DNA from: Clostridiales bacterium
Lineage (GTDB): Bacteria; Bacillota; Clostridia; Christensenellales; Pumilibacteraceae
Direction of reading: 5' to 3'
DNA length: 35,658 nucleotides
Assembly: GCA_014799665.1 (NCBI GenBank)
Contig: JAAVHP010000011.1
Location: forward strand, 1 to 35,658
Made by a program: the position numbers and the translations under genes
Shown: positions 22,638 through 31,664 of the stretch, one piece after another
Numbering within the stretch: position 1 is the stretch's first letter
Layout of the letters: every line of letters begins with the position of its first letter
Notes under the pieces: model-generated
Told to the model about the DNA's origin: nothing
The model's input: the letters and a program-made list of their open reading frames with translations, nothing else
Databases searched by the model: none

Positions 22638-23130
22638 AAGATTTTTTCTTGATTATCAAGTTGCCGTAAGACGCAATGACGGCGAAATTCTTGATAGAGA
22701 TAAAGTGATTAAAGGTATTGGCCTATCCACAAACCCCGCCCGAGGTTTCTTTTCCTTTCTGGGATATACGTCTATCGGACGTAAAATATTGACAGACACG
22801 GTACTCTACCAAACAGACTACGAAGAATTGGCTTTGTCCGTGTACGGTGAAGCGAAGCGCAATCTCGATCCGAGACTATATGCGGTGACGCTGGAGTTTC
22901 ATTGGCGGGAAATGAGGCTGGAAATCAATAAAACAGAAGCCTTTTTGGGCGAGTTGCGCGAACTTTTGCGGAAATACGACGCCAATATATACGACTACGA
23001 GGAATATCAGCTGAACATTCAAATCGGTGAGGAAACCGTTGTCTATAAGTGGTCGGATATGGGATGTGGAAATGAAGATTGTTGCCTCACAGCCGGCAAT
23101 ATTATGAAAGGCCGATGCTTGGGCCGATAA
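22630..23130 (+). CDS. Hypothetical protein, last gene of the early operon
   Basis: A 166-residue protein of unknown family with an N-terminal part MIERFFLDYQVAVRRNDGE and a helical middle (EMRLEINKTEAFLGELRELL). The start is supported by AAAGGAGG at 22614-22621, a strong Shine-Dalgarno. A CxxxxCC motif lies near the C-terminus (MGCGNEDCCLT). The early operon ends here. Confidence 0.55.
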   Translation: MIERFFLDYQVAVRRNDGEILDRDKVIKGIGLSTNPARGFFSFLGYTSIGRKILTDTVLYQTDYEELALSVYGEAKRNLDPRLYAVTLEFHWREMRLEINKTEAFLGELRELLRKYDANIYDYEEYQLNIQIGEETVVYKWSDMGCGNEDCCLTAGNIMKGRCLGR

Positions 23131-23323
23131 ACCCCGGAAAACCTACATAAACAAAAGTAATTCAGCGGAAAGAAAAGGCCGATAAGATGCCGCATTTTCA
23201 CGACTTTTTTTAAGCGTTGTTTTAAATGTTGTTTAAAGCTTCAAAATAATAAACACGAAATCAAGTATTTAAATTGCTTTTTAGAGGTAAATTTGTTTAC
23301 TTTGCGGGATAAATCGAAAGTAG
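23131..23323 (+). promoter_or_regulatory. Regulatory region before the packaging/late operon
   Basis: No coding frame is seen. TTG at 23274-23276 and TACTTTG at 23298-23304 with 21 bases between form a Bacteroidetes-type promoter (one base short of the TAnnTTTG consensus), 20 bases before the ParB-like gene. A direct repeat of TGTTTTAAA / TGTTTAAA type lies at 23219-23236, and its GTTGTTTTAA (23216-23225) equals the left half of the operator candidate at the early promoter. Late genes may therefore respond to the same repressor. Confidence 0.5.
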
Positions 23324-23935
23324 ATGAAACTCGAGTTTTTACCCCTATCGAAAATCAAGGAGAATGAGGCGAACCCGCGCACAATCACGAAAGACAAGTT
23401 CGCCCGTCTTGTGAATTCGTTGATTTCCTTCCCTACCATGCTGGCGATACGCCCTATCGTGGTCGATGATTCGCTTACGATATTGGGAGGTAATATGCGT
23501 TACCGGGCACTCGTCCATATATCGCAGATGCAGTTTGAGGAAATTAAGAAGCGCATACAAGGCGACAAGGTAAAGGAGGCGCACTGGCAACGTTTCTTTG
23601 ACAAGCCAACAGTGCCCGTCCTAAAGGCTTCCGATTTGACTGACGAGGAAAAGCAGCGCTTCATCATCGAGGATAATGTTCCTTTCGGCGAATGGGATTG
23701 GGACAAGCTCGCGAATGAATGGAACAGCGAAGACCTCGAGGAATGGGGGCTGGATGTGTGGCAGCCCGAAGAGGAAAACGGTGACAAGAAAAAACCGAAA
23801 GCGTGTGAGGATTTGTCAAACGACATCAAGGAATGTTTCAAGATTGAAATTGACTGCGGAAACGAAGAAATCCAGCAAGAATTGTTTAACGAGTTAGAAG
23901 AAAGGGGGTTGAAATGCCGTCTTTTGACATTGTAA
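23324..23935 (+). CDS. ParB N-terminal-domain protein
   Basis: Residues 1-110 match the ParB/Srx-like fold: NEANPRT at 14-20 and GGNMRYRAL at 55-63, the equivalent of the GGHRR motif. The ParB helix-turn-helix and dimerisation parts are missing; instead there is a helical C-terminal region with acidic and Lys-rich segments. Such phage proteins occur next to DNA-modifying enzymes and terminases and may act as nucleotide-using enzymes or nucleases. It overlaps the ABC-GNAT gene by 22 bases, which suggests a joint function. Confidence 0.75.
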   Translation: MKLEFLPLSKIKENEANPRTITKDKFARLVNSLISFPTMLAIRPIVVDDSLTILGGNMRYRALVHISQMQFEEIKKRIQGDKVKEAHWQRFFDKPTVPVLKASDLTDEEKQRFIIEDNVPFGEWDWDKLANEWNSEDLEEWGLDVWQPEEENGDKKKPKACEDLSNDIKECFKIEIDCGNEEIQQELFNELEERGLKCRLLTL

Positions 23936-25023
23936 GGAAATCGACACCGAAAGAGACGTTTCGCGTCAAATCCATTATCGGTAAATACGACCTTCAACAA
24001 GCGGAGGCGGTCGAGCACTTTCAAGGATCTATCGACTTACCCGACAAATGGAATATCGGTTGTATTGTCGGGCACTCGGGAACGGGCAAGACAACAATTG
24101 CAAGAGAGTTGTTTGGCAATAACATTGTTTCGGGTTACGATTATACGCACGATAATATCCTTGACGATATGCCTTCCGACTGCGAGGTGAATGAAATCGC
24201 AAAGACACTCACCTCGGTCGGTTTCTCTACCCCCCCCTCTTGGTTGAAACCATATCACGTTCTTTCCAACGGCGAGAAGATGCGGTGCGATATCGCACGC
24301 GCAATTCTCGAAAACAAGAATGGTTTATTTGTTTTCGACGAATTTACCTCAGTTGTCGATCGAACGGTCGCGCAAGTATCATCGCTTGCGATACAGAAAG
24401 CCATCAGAAGAAACGGAAGCCAATTCATAGCTGTTACTTGTCACGAAGATGTAGTAGACTGGTTGATGCCAGATTGGGTATTTGACACGAACAAGATGAA
24501 ATTTGAACGTCTCGATTTCGAGGCGCAAAAAAAAAATAGACCAAAATTGCAAATCGACATATACAAAACTGACAAAAAGCAGTATTATTGGAACATATTC
24601 CGGAAGTATCATTATTTGAGCCACTCGTTCAATAATGCCGCGAAAGTGTTTATTGCATTCTGCAACGATTCTCTTTGTGGTTTTTGTGCGACACTTCCAT
24701 TTCCACACCCTTTTAAGAAAAATACATGGAAAGAACATCGCACAGTTGTATTGCCCGATTTTCAAGGAATTGGTATTGGCTCTGCATTCACAGATGCAAT
24801 TGCTCAGAAATTTATCGACAACGAAAAATGTTTTATTTCGACGACATCAAATCCAGGTTTGATTTTCTCGAGGGCAAGAAGCAAAAAATGGAGAACTACA
24901 CATATAGGGAGAAAAAGTAGTGGTAGTGGTAGTGGTAGAATACAAAATAAACACATAAAAGGGTCTACCTCCGCAAATAGGATAACAGTCTCTTTTGAAT
25001 ATGTAGGTACGAAATCGGTTTGA
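23914..25023 (+). CDS. ABC ATPase-GNAT fusion, possibly Mom-like DNA modification
   Basis: Residues 45-195 form a soluble ABC-type ATPase: Walker A GHSGTGKT 53-60, signature LSNGE 117-121, Walker B LFVFDE 138-143, H-loop His177. Residues about 215-330 are a GNAT domain with the acetyl-CoA loop QGIGIGS at 284-290, preceded by RKYHYLSHS and EHRTVVLPDF. There are no membrane segments. The YHYL...LPDFQGIGIG pattern recalls phage Mu Mom and related enzymes that alter adenine in phage DNA to block restriction; this is inference. The C-terminal part is AT-rich with a short SGSGSG stretch, and differs from the upstream half in composition. Confidence 0.75.
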   Translation: MPSFDIVRKSTPKETFRVKSIIGKYDLQQAEAVEHFQGSIDLPDKWNIGCIVGHSGTGKTTIARELFGNNIVSGYDYTHDNILDDMPSDCEVNEIAKTLTSVGFSTPPSWLKPYHVLSNGEKMRCDIARAILENKNGLFVFDEFTSVVDRTVAQVSSLAIQKAIRRNGSQFIAVTCHEDVVDWLMPDWVFDTNKMKFERLDFEAQKKNRPKLQIDIYKTDKKQYYWNIFRKYHYLSHSFNNAAKVFIAFCNDSLCGFCATLPFPHPFKKNTWKEHRTVVLPDFQGIGIGSAFTDAIAQKFIDNEKCFISTTSNPGLIFSRARSKKWRTTHIGRKSSGSGSGRIQNKHIKGSTSANRITVSFEYVGTKSV

Positions 25024-25032
25024 AATCGGTTT
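25011..25032 (+). repeat. 11-bp tandem duplication at a stop codon
   Basis: GAAATCGGTTT occurs twice in tandem (25011-25021, 25022-25032). The TGA stop of the ABC-GNAT gene straddles the junction of the copies, and the next gene starts 4 bases after the second copy. Confidence 0.85.
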
Positions 25033-25036
25033 GAAA

Positions 25037-25456
25037 ATGGCGAATAGGAAAATAGCGCAGGCAGGAGAAAAAACACGCTTCTCGAGCACGAGACAGCCCG
25101 CGAATGCGGGCCGGAAGCCCAAGCTGTATACTATCGCCAAGAAGGGCTACAACATAGGCATAGACGATTTCCGGGAAGTGGTGGCGTACGTGATGCAGGC
25201 TAACAAGGCCGATTTGGAGAAAGTGATAGAGGACGAAACCACACCCGTTTGGGTGGTGAATATCGCAAGAGCCTTGCATAAGGACACCGGCAAGGGGGTT
25301 ACGTTCACCCTCCGCGAACTGGTGGACCATTTATTCTACCGCATACCGAGGGACAAAGGGGGAGAGGCGGCCGATATGGACACCTCGCAATTGACCGATG
25401 CAGAACTGGTTCAGTTTTACCGATTGTTGGACAAGATGAAGAAAAAAGACGAATGA
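25037..25456 (+). CDS. Terminase small subunit-like protein
   Basis: Should recognise the packaging site and present DNA to the large subunit. The 139-residue helical protein begins with a basic arm containing QPANAGRKPK (residues 18-27), an AT-hook-like motif frequent in Bacteroidetes phage proteins, then a helical domain (DDFREVVAYVMQANKADL). No clear family signature is visible; the call relies on its position and the ATGA overlap with the large subunit gene. ATG 25037 is preferred over TTG 25031. Confidence 0.65.
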   Translation: MANRKIAQAGEKTRFSSTRQPANAGRKPKLYTIAKKGYNIGIDDFREVVAYVMQANKADLEKVIEDETTPVWVVNIARALHKDTGKGVTFTLRELVDHLFYRIPRDKGGEAADMDTSQLTDAELVQFYRLLDKMKKKDE

Positions 25457-26859
25457 ACGAACTGACACGCATACGGGTGGAGATGTTCCGCAGGGGGATA
25501 TTCGACTTCATCACGAAGCCGGGGCGGAAGCGTCACGCCAAGCAGCACGAGGCTCTTTGTGCGTTGACCGACCCCGATACCCGTGAACTCATGTACGGCG
25601 GCGGTGCAGGCGGTGCCAAGTCGTGGACGGGTGCGGCATGGGAAACCTTTTCCGCGCTTGCCTATCCCGGCACGAGTTACTTCGTCGGCCGAAACCACCT
25701 CACCGACCTTCGTAAGTCCACGTTCGTTACGTTCATCAAGGTGTTCAACCGATACGGGCTCAGAGAGGGCGAGGATTACACCTATAACGGCTCGTACCAT
25801 TATTTTCAGTTCAGGAACGGAAGCACGATAGATTTTCTCGAGGTCGGCTATAAGCCCGGCGACCCGCTCTATGAGCGTCTTGGCTCGAAGGAATACACCG
25901 CCGGCTGGATCGAGGAGGCCGGAGAAATACAGGAAAAGGCGTTTGAGGTGCTTCGCTCCCGGGTCGGGCGTAACGGCAACGACCGATACGGCATCGCGCC
26001 GGTGATTTTCATCACTGCCAACCCCAAGAAGAACTGGCTTTACAACCGCTATTACAAACCGCACGTTGAGGGCGCTTTGCCCTCCGATATACGGGTTATC
26101 CTATCCCTTGTGGACGACAACCCCTTCATCGAATCCGTCTATAAGGACAACCTCGAGAAGCTGACCGACAAGGTGGCGAAAGACCGCCTTCTGCGTGGTA
26201 TCTGGGACTACGACAACAACCCGAATGCCCTTATAGACCGCCTCGCCCTCGATGCCCTTTTCAACAATCCCATCGCAGACCGGAGCGGACACCACTACTT
26301 GACCGCGGACGTGGCCCGCCTCGGAAGCGACCGGGCCGTCATCATGATTTGGCGCGGGCATACGGTTATCCATATCGAGGAGATGCCTCTCAGTCGTATA
26401 GATGTGTTGGCCGGGCGTATCCTCGCCCTGATGCAGCAGTACCGAATACCGTACTACCGGGCCGTGGCCGACGAGGACGGCGTGGGCGGCGGGGTGGTCG
26501 ATATTTGCCGCATTCAAGGCTTCCAAAACGGCGGAAAGGTGTTCAACGGCGAGAACTTCGTAAACCTCAAGACACAATGTATCTACAAGACCGCTTCGGA
26601 TGTGAACGACAACATCTATTCGATTGACTGCGCCCTCACGTCCAAGCAGACCGAAACGATACGGACGGAATTGGAGCAGTTACAGAACGCCGCCCCGGAC
26701 AAGGACGGAAAGATGAAGGCAAAGAGCAAGGAGGACATCAAGCGCGACATCGGGCGAAGCCCCGACTACTCCGACGCCTTTATCATGCGCAAATACTTTG
26801 ATTTCAAGAGAGTGCAGAATGACCGTGTGACGACGGTCGTAAACGATTATCCGGTATGA
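25453..26859 (+). CDS. terL: Terminase large subunit
   Basis: ATP-driven DNA packaging motor and nuclease. Walker A GGGAGGAKS is at residues 49-57, Walker B with the catalytic Glu in AGWIEEA at 150-156, and the coupling motif FITAN at 186-190. In the nuclease domain Asp286 (TADVARLGSD), the ADEDG cluster at 339-343 and Asp in DYSDAF near 440 make up the metal site. Length (468) is normal and the gene is intact. It overlaps both neighbours by ATGA. Confidence 0.93.
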   Translation: MNELTRIRVEMFRRGIFDFITKPGRKRHAKQHEALCALTDPDTRELMYGGGAGGAKSWTGAAWETFSALAYPGTSYFVGRNHLTDLRKSTFVTFIKVFNRYGLREGEDYTYNGSYHYFQFRNGSTIDFLEVGYKPGDPLYERLGSKEYTAGWIEEAGEIQEKAFEVLRSRVGRNGNDRYGIAPVIFITANPKKNWLYNRYYKPHVEGALPSDIRVILSLVDDNPFIESVYKDNLEKLTDKVAKDRLLRGIWDYDNNPNALIDRLALDALFNNPIADRSGHHYLTADVARLGSDRAVIMIWRGHTVIHIEEMPLSRIDVLAGRILALMQQYRIPYYRAVADEDGVGGGVVDICRIQGFQNGGKVFNGENFVNLKTQCIYKTASDVNDNIYSIDCALTSKQTETIRTELEQLQNAAPDKDGKMKAKSKEDIKRDIGRSPDYSDAFIMRKYFDFKRVQNDRVTTVVNDYPV

Positions 26860-27488
26860 GAGAGAGGTTGTATATATGGGCGGCCCTCCGCATCGAGCGA
26901 CTGCCTTATTTCGTTTCGGCTTGGATCGGCAAGCGGTTCGACGTGTCGGCGTTCATCGCGAAGACCTGCGACCCGATGCCGCGCCGGCTGCTTTTCAAGC
27001 GCATCTACCGCCCGCCCGTCAAGGAGGACGGCACCTATATATACGGGCGTGCGCCCCTCACGGTCGGACAGCGCTTCACGGCGATACAGGCTATCAAGGC
27101 GGGCGACACCGCGAAAGCCCTACGTGCGTTCTACCGCATTCCGGCCTGGTATCTCCTGCTCGGCACGTTCGGCAAGGTGACCCGCCTCACCCGCTACATG
27201 AGCGAGGACTTGCAGGCACGCGAGGAACGCGACCGGAAATTGCAGACCCCTCTGACAGATTTACAGAAAAAGGCGGGGTATGACAAACTGAACTTCGGCC
27301 TGTTCGGTGTCATCGACTACGTGGCCACCCGCAACCGCCTCAAATACGGGGAAGTGGAGGAACTGCGCGATGAAACCCTCTGCGCAATCCTCAAGATAGA
27401 CCACGACCGGGAGCGTGTGCGCCGCCGCGAGATTGAATTGAAGGCCGCCGAGGAAAACCGTAAAATCAAAAACAAGAATAGAATATGA
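26856..27488 (+). CDS. Hypothetical tail/head-region protein after TerL
   Basis: A 210-residue basic protein of unknown family. Residues 45-110 hold the segment PLTVGQRFTAIQAIKAGDTA and may form a small globular domain; the rest is helical and strongly charged (DHDRERVRRREIELKAAEEN at the end). It is coupled by ATGA overlaps to the terminase and to the next gene. A tail-assembly chaperone role is possible by position, but no programmed-frameshift partner is visible. Confidence 0.55.
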   Translation: MRERLYIWAALRIERLPYFVSAWIGKRFDVSAFIAKTCDPMPRRLLFKRIYRPPVKEDGTYIYGRAPLTVGQRFTAIQAIKAGDTAKALRAFYRIPAWYLLLGTFGKVTRLTRYMSEDLQAREERDRKLQTPLTDLQKKAGYDKLNFGLFGVIDYVATRNRLKYGEVEELRDETLCAILKIDHDRERVRRREIELKAAEENRKIKNKNRI

Positions 27489-27916
27489 TAACCGAACTCA
27501 ACCCGATATACGAGAAGGCTTGGCAGGAGCAGGAGGGAAGCGGGAGCTTCTACTACAACGAACCCGACCATATGCAAAGGACCGGCAAGAAACTCAACTA
27601 CCCGTGTCTGTTCCGTCTTCTGCGCACCAACGACACCTTGAAGCGTACCAACGTCAACGACCGCTACGCCCGTTCCGAATCGTTCCTTGCGTGCATCAAG
27701 GTTTCCGATTTACCCGGCCCGGACGAGGAGGCTTTGGAAAACCGCCTATTGAAACTCGTGCAGGGCTTTCTGCGGACGCTCCGCAAGGACGGAAGAATTC
27801 AGTTCAACGTGCCGACAAATTACATGTGGTATCGGAGAGATATTGAGGATTTGGCCCTTTGTCTCAAATTCGACATGGAGGTATCGGTAATAGCGGAGGA
27901 TTGGCAATGCTTGTAG
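27485..27916 (+). CDS. Hypothetical head-tail joining or tail completion protein
   Basis: A 143-residue protein of mixed alpha/beta type without recognised family. Size and order (ATGA overlap upstream, 10-base overlap with the gp10-like gene downstream) match the small tail completion proteins that stand next to HK97 gp10-like genes in many siphoviruses. Confidence 0.5.
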   Translation: MITELNPIYEKAWQEQEGSGSFYYNEPDHMQRTGKKLNYPCLFRLLRTNDTLKRTNVNDRYARSESFLACIKVSDLPGPDEEALENRLLKLVQGFLRTLRKDGRIQFNVPTNYMWYRRDIEDLALCLKFDMEVSVIAEDWQCL

Positions 27917-28425
27917 ATTTCGTGTTGATAGTGCAGCGGCGCCTCGATGCGTGCGCGAACCGCATACGGGAGAATATCACCGCCACCGGCACGCGGGCGA
28001 GTGGCCGCACGCAGGCGAGCATCAGGGTGGAGGTGTCGGCAGACACGGGAACGATCTACGGGCGGCAGGCGTTCTCGGTATTGCAGACCGGGCGGCGCGG
28101 CGGCAGGGTACCGCGCGGATTTGTCGATATGATGAAGGAATGGATAAGGGAGAAGGGGGTACGGACGACACCAATCCCCTACGTGCGCCGTCCCTCGGCG
28201 AAGTGGCAGCCGAAATACACGCCCGAGCAGAGGGGTGTGAACGCCGCCGCGGGTGCGATAGCGTACAAGATACGCACGCAGGGCACGAGCCTTTATCGGC
28301 AGGGCGGCAGGGAAGACATCTACACCGAACCGATACGGGAGGCCGTGGAGGGCGTGAAAGCCGATGTAAAGGCGGCCTACGTCGCCGAAATCGTCAAGGA
28401 TTTACGAAGATTAAAAGATATATAG
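27907..28425 (+). CDS. HK97 gp10-like tail/neck protein
   Basis: A 172-residue protein with the order helix (LDACANRIRENITATG), TRASGRTQASIRVEVSADTG, then YGRQAFSVLQTGRRGG, the layout of gp10-like proteins that join tails to heads. It is rich in Arg and Gly. The start ATG 27907 is chosen to avoid a long overlap with the upstream gene. Confidence in the exact family is moderate. Confidence 0.55.
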   Translation: MLVDFVLIVQRRLDACANRIRENITATGTRASGRTQASIRVEVSADTGTIYGRQAFSVLQTGRRGGRVPRGFVDMMKEWIREKGVRTTPIPYVRRPSAKWQPKYTPEQRGVNAAAGAIAYKIRTQGTSLYRQGGREDIYTEPIREAVEGVKADVKAAYVAEIVKDLRRLKDI

Positions 28426-28428
28426 GAT

Positions 28429-29493
28429 ATGGCTCAACCGAACTTTGAACTCGTGAACAATACGTTCGCCCTCTCGCCTATGGTGTTGCGGGCGACGATG
28501 GAGGCCGGTACGGGGATTACACTCACCGTTTCCGTCAACCGTACAGGGGAGGCGGTACAGATAGAACTTCAGGCCGACACGGACGGAAATGTGGTTTACG
28601 ATATGGCGCCCCTCGTGCGTGACCTAATAAGGCGACAGTTCAGGAGGGAGAACATAAAAGGATATACGTTCAGTCCGTACGGATTGACCCTTACAACCAA
28701 ACTCGACAACACCTATACCCTTGAGCATTACGTTCTGTGGGCCCGCGCCGAAAGAAGCCTTGTAAAGACCATACTTGAACAGAATGCCGTAGCCCTCCTT
28801 CCGTCAAGGAAGGTAACCTACAACCGCGATGCTCCGCAGATGCTATTTTCCTTATTTGCTCAAGAGGAAGAGGATAATAGCATTTACATCAAGAATAAAG
28901 CGGGCAAGGAGTTCGGGGTTTTCGATTACGTAATCAATAGTGCATACAATTGGGATGTCCCGTTTATGGAGCGTTATACCGAAATACAACTTCCCGAAGG
29001 GGATTACCAGGTGTTCATCGGAGAACGGCCACAGAGGTTTCTTTTCGACCTCACCGTCACGGACGGTTGTTTCCCGACCGAGGCGTTGAAGGACGGCACA
29101 ATGGTATATATCCGCTTCTGCAACCAATGGGGCGGTATATCGTATGCCCTCCTGCAATGCCCACAGCGGAGCAAGAAGAACAAGAACACATACGTGCAGA
29201 AGCAATACGCATTAGACGGCAACCCCGACAGCGAAACCCTCTACACGGTATACCCCGACCGCGTGATGACGGGGCAGGAAATCACCCCCTCGTTCAAGGC
29301 GGGCAAGGACAAACTCACAAGCGATGAACTGCGGGAATTGCAGGCGATTTTGGTTTCTCCCATGGTGGATCGCTACGATGCCGAGGCGAATGAATGGGTG
29401 CCCGTCTATCCTTCAGACAGCACCGTAACGGAAACCAACGACGCCTTGCATGAGATAACGATAGACTTCGACGAAAACACGGAGGGATTTTAA
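28429..29493 (+). CDS. Tail protein, probably tail tip or distal tail component
   Basis: A 354-residue beta-rich protein with no membrane segments or coiled coils. Its gene overlaps the start of the large tail protein by one base (TAATG) and lies inside the tail module, so it is probably part of the tail tip. No short motif permits a firm family name. Confidence 0.5.
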   Translation: MAQPNFELVNNTFALSPMVLRATMEAGTGITLTVSVNRTGEAVQIELQADTDGNVVYDMAPLVRDLIRRQFRRENIKGYTFSPYGLTLTTKLDNTYTLEHYVLWARAERSLVKTILEQNAVALLPSRKVTYNRDAPQMLFSLFAQEEEDNSIYIKNKAGKEFGVFDYVINSAYNWDVPFMERYTEIQLPEGDYQVFIGERPQRFLFDLTVTDGCFPTEALKDGTMVYIRFCNQWGGISYALLQCPQRSKKNKNTYVQKQYALDGNPDSETLYTVYPDRVMTGQEITPSFKAGKDKLTSDELRELQAILVSPMVDRYDAEANEWVPVYPSDSTVTETNDALHEITIDFDENTEGF

Positions 29494-31652
29494 TGAACAA
29501 CAGAGCGTTATATATAAGCAACCAACGGGTTGACCTTCCCGACAGCGTATCGTTCAACCTCAAATGGCAGTGTGCCGAACCGGGGGAGTTGAAGATTTAC
29601 GGCAGCGGGAGCACGACGATACGGCTTCCGTTCACGCCTACCAACGATGCGGTGTTCCGTTACAGCAAGATATTGACCGTCATCGGCGGGCGGGAATTCG
29701 AAACGTTCAAGGATTGCCGCTACTACGAGCGGGGGCGGTTGATGATTTTCGACGGCACGGCGTTTCTCGTGGCGATAGCGGACGGGTACGAGATTTGTCT
29801 GACGTGGGGCAACGGCGACTACGTGCAGAGCCTCAAGGATAAGAGTGTGGCCGACCTCGGCGGGGACACGTTCGCATGGGATAATAGCGTTCCTTATCCC
29901 CAGGTGGAGACAAGCATGACGCCGAGCCTCTATTCTACGTTCTACCTCGACAAAGGCACGGAGAAGTTCCGGCCCGCGATGACGCGCCCCCTGTTCTCAT
30001 ATTTGTCAATTCTCAATACGGTGGGCATCGGGCAGGACAATATGCCGTCCAACGTGTATAGTTACCTCTGTTACGCGATGTTGCAGGCAAATTCGTTGCA
30101 GGCAAAAGGTTTAGATATATCGGAATTGAAATATGTACAAAAGGAAACGAGAAATATAACATTATCAGCGGGAGGTTATTATGCAAGCGGGGCGATTCCT
30201 TACGATAAAGACAAATCACCCTGTATAAAGATAGACGAAATCACGGTATCTCAAGATGGAGAATACACGATACATATCATTGATAATTATATTGAATATT
30301 ATTCAGTATCAGAATATGGAGGTAGTACTAATCGAGGCACTGTATGTTTTTTCATCTCCGACACCGATGCCGATATATCAATCATTGGTATCAAGCAAGG
30401 CTATCACGAACCATTCGTGGATAGATACACAGGGGAATATATGCCGATGTATATCAATGGAAGCGAGGATAGTTATTACCCCGAAAACGCCGCATCTCCT
30501 ACGAATAAGATAGAGGCTTTGGCAATCTGTAGGTTGAGCACTGATAGCGATTATCAAAACAATGTCTTCGAGAGTGTGAACGGCGGCGATTTAGTAAACC
30601 TTAAAAAAAACGTCAAATACTGCGTGTATGCAATGCCTAATAGTGTTGGTTCTGCAGGAAAAATATTTGTCGAATTCAGTGTAATGGTTGGACTTTTCGT
30701 AATCGGAAACACAACAAATGTTGACAGCAATATAGAAACCCCCGACAATCCAGTATTGAAGCTGCGCCCCCCGAAGGCGGTACAGATGCTCGGCTACTCG
30801 ACCGCCCACGACATCGTGCAGGACTTCATGCGCCTATTCCCGCTCATGGTTATCCTATACAAAGGACAGCCCTATTACTTCGACCTCTCGACCGTGCTCG
30901 AGAACAAGCCCAACGCCTACGACTTCTCGCCCTACTTCGTCAGCCTCAACAAAATAGAATTCGGCAACTCGAAGGTCGGACTACGCAATGAGGCCAATTT
31001 CGCGGATTACGAGGATTTCACGGGAAAGCGGGCCAACGGCACCTTCACCACCATAGCAGGGAGAGGAAATGGCGGAGAATACACGAAACTCGACCAGATA
31101 ACGAGCTACGACACCACGACACCCTTCAACGATGGAGAGATGGCGTATTTCCCCCAGACGGAGGTCACTTACGACGACAAGACACAGACCTACAAGGCCA
31201 AACTTCAGGAAAGGCCGAACCTCCTTTATTATAGGCGAAACCGCAGAGGCTCGGCAAACTCCTACAAGATTGAGGACGGGAACGGAGCCGAATACACCAT
31301 TTATAAAGAGGAAGCGAGTTACGGCACATTCCAGCACATCATCGACAAATATTGGCAGGATTTCATAAATATAGTATCAACGCAGAAGACCGTCACGGTG
31401 ACGCTCAACATCGACCCGGGCGAACTGTTCGATTTCGATTTCCGGCGACCCGTATATCTCAAACAAATATCCGTGTACGTGTTCGCGCAGAAGATAACCT
31501 ATAAGGGCGCGGGCGTGGCCGAATTGGTGGGCATCGTCCTACCCTCCACCTCGCAGGGAACACCGAAGCCCATCGAGGACGACGGTATGCTGGTCGATGC
31601 GACCGATACCTACTTGGTGGACAGCCAAGGCAATTATATTGTAGAACAATAA
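29493..31652 (+). CDS. Large tail tip/baseplate protein with AT-rich variable module
   Basis: The N-terminus (YISNQRVDLPDSVSFNLKWQ, then STTIRLPFTPTNDAVFRYSK) matches a group of Bacteroidetes phage tail proteins with the 'VDLP...LP.TP.N' pattern, thought to form the tail tip. The ends of this 719-residue protein (residues 1-195 and 425-719) are coded by GC-rich DNA; the middle, about 30080-30735, drops to about 33% GC in sampled blocks and codes a beta-rich, Gly/Tyr/Asp-rich domain. That middle part looks imported and may bind host surface structures. Confidence 0.65.
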   Translation: MNNRALYISNQRVDLPDSVSFNLKWQCAEPGELKIYGSGSTTIRLPFTPTNDAVFRYSKILTVIGGREFETFKDCRYYERGRLMIFDGTAFLVAIADGYEICLTWGNGDYVQSLKDKSVADLGGDTFAWDNSVPYPQVETSMTPSLYSTFYLDKGTEKFRPAMTRPLFSYLSILNTVGIGQDNMPSNVYSYLCYAMLQANSLQAKGLDISELKYVQKETRNITLSAGGYYASGAIPYDKDKSPCIKIDEITVSQDGEYTIHIIDNYIEYYSVSEYGGSTNRGTVCFFISDTDADISIIGIKQGYHEPFVDRYTGEYMPMYINGSEDSYYPENAASPTNKIEALAICRLSTDSDYQNNVFESVNGGDLVNLKKNVKYCVYAMPNSVGSAGKIFVEFSVMVGLFVIGNTTNVDSNIETPDNPVLKLRPPKAVQMLGYSTAHDIVQDFMRLFPLMVILYKGQPYYFDLSTVLENKPNAYDFSPYFVSLNKIEFGNSKVGLRNEANFADYEDFTGKRANGTFTTIAGRGNGGEYTKLDQITSYDTTTPFNDGEMAYFPQTEVTYDDKTQTYKAKLQERPNLLYYRRNRRGSANSYKIEDGNGAEYTIYKEEASYGTFQHIIDKYWQDFINIVSTQKTVTVTLNIDPGELFDFDFRRPVYLKQISVYVFAQKITYKGAGVAELVGIVLPSTSQGTPKPIEDDGMLVDATDTYLVDSQGNYIVEQ

Positions 31653-31664
31653 ATATTTACCGAT

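Noticed and set aside
24915..24940. GTAGTG repeats as a regulatory element
   Set aside because: They lie in frame and code a short Ser-Gly linker near the C-terminus of the GNAT fusion.
23914..25023. ABC transporter ATPase
   Set aside because: No permease gene or membrane segment is nearby, and the ATPase is fused to a GNAT domain.
29493..31652. Diversity-generating retroelement target
   Set aside because: No reverse transcriptase gene or template repeat is present in the window; the AT-rich segment looks like module exchange.
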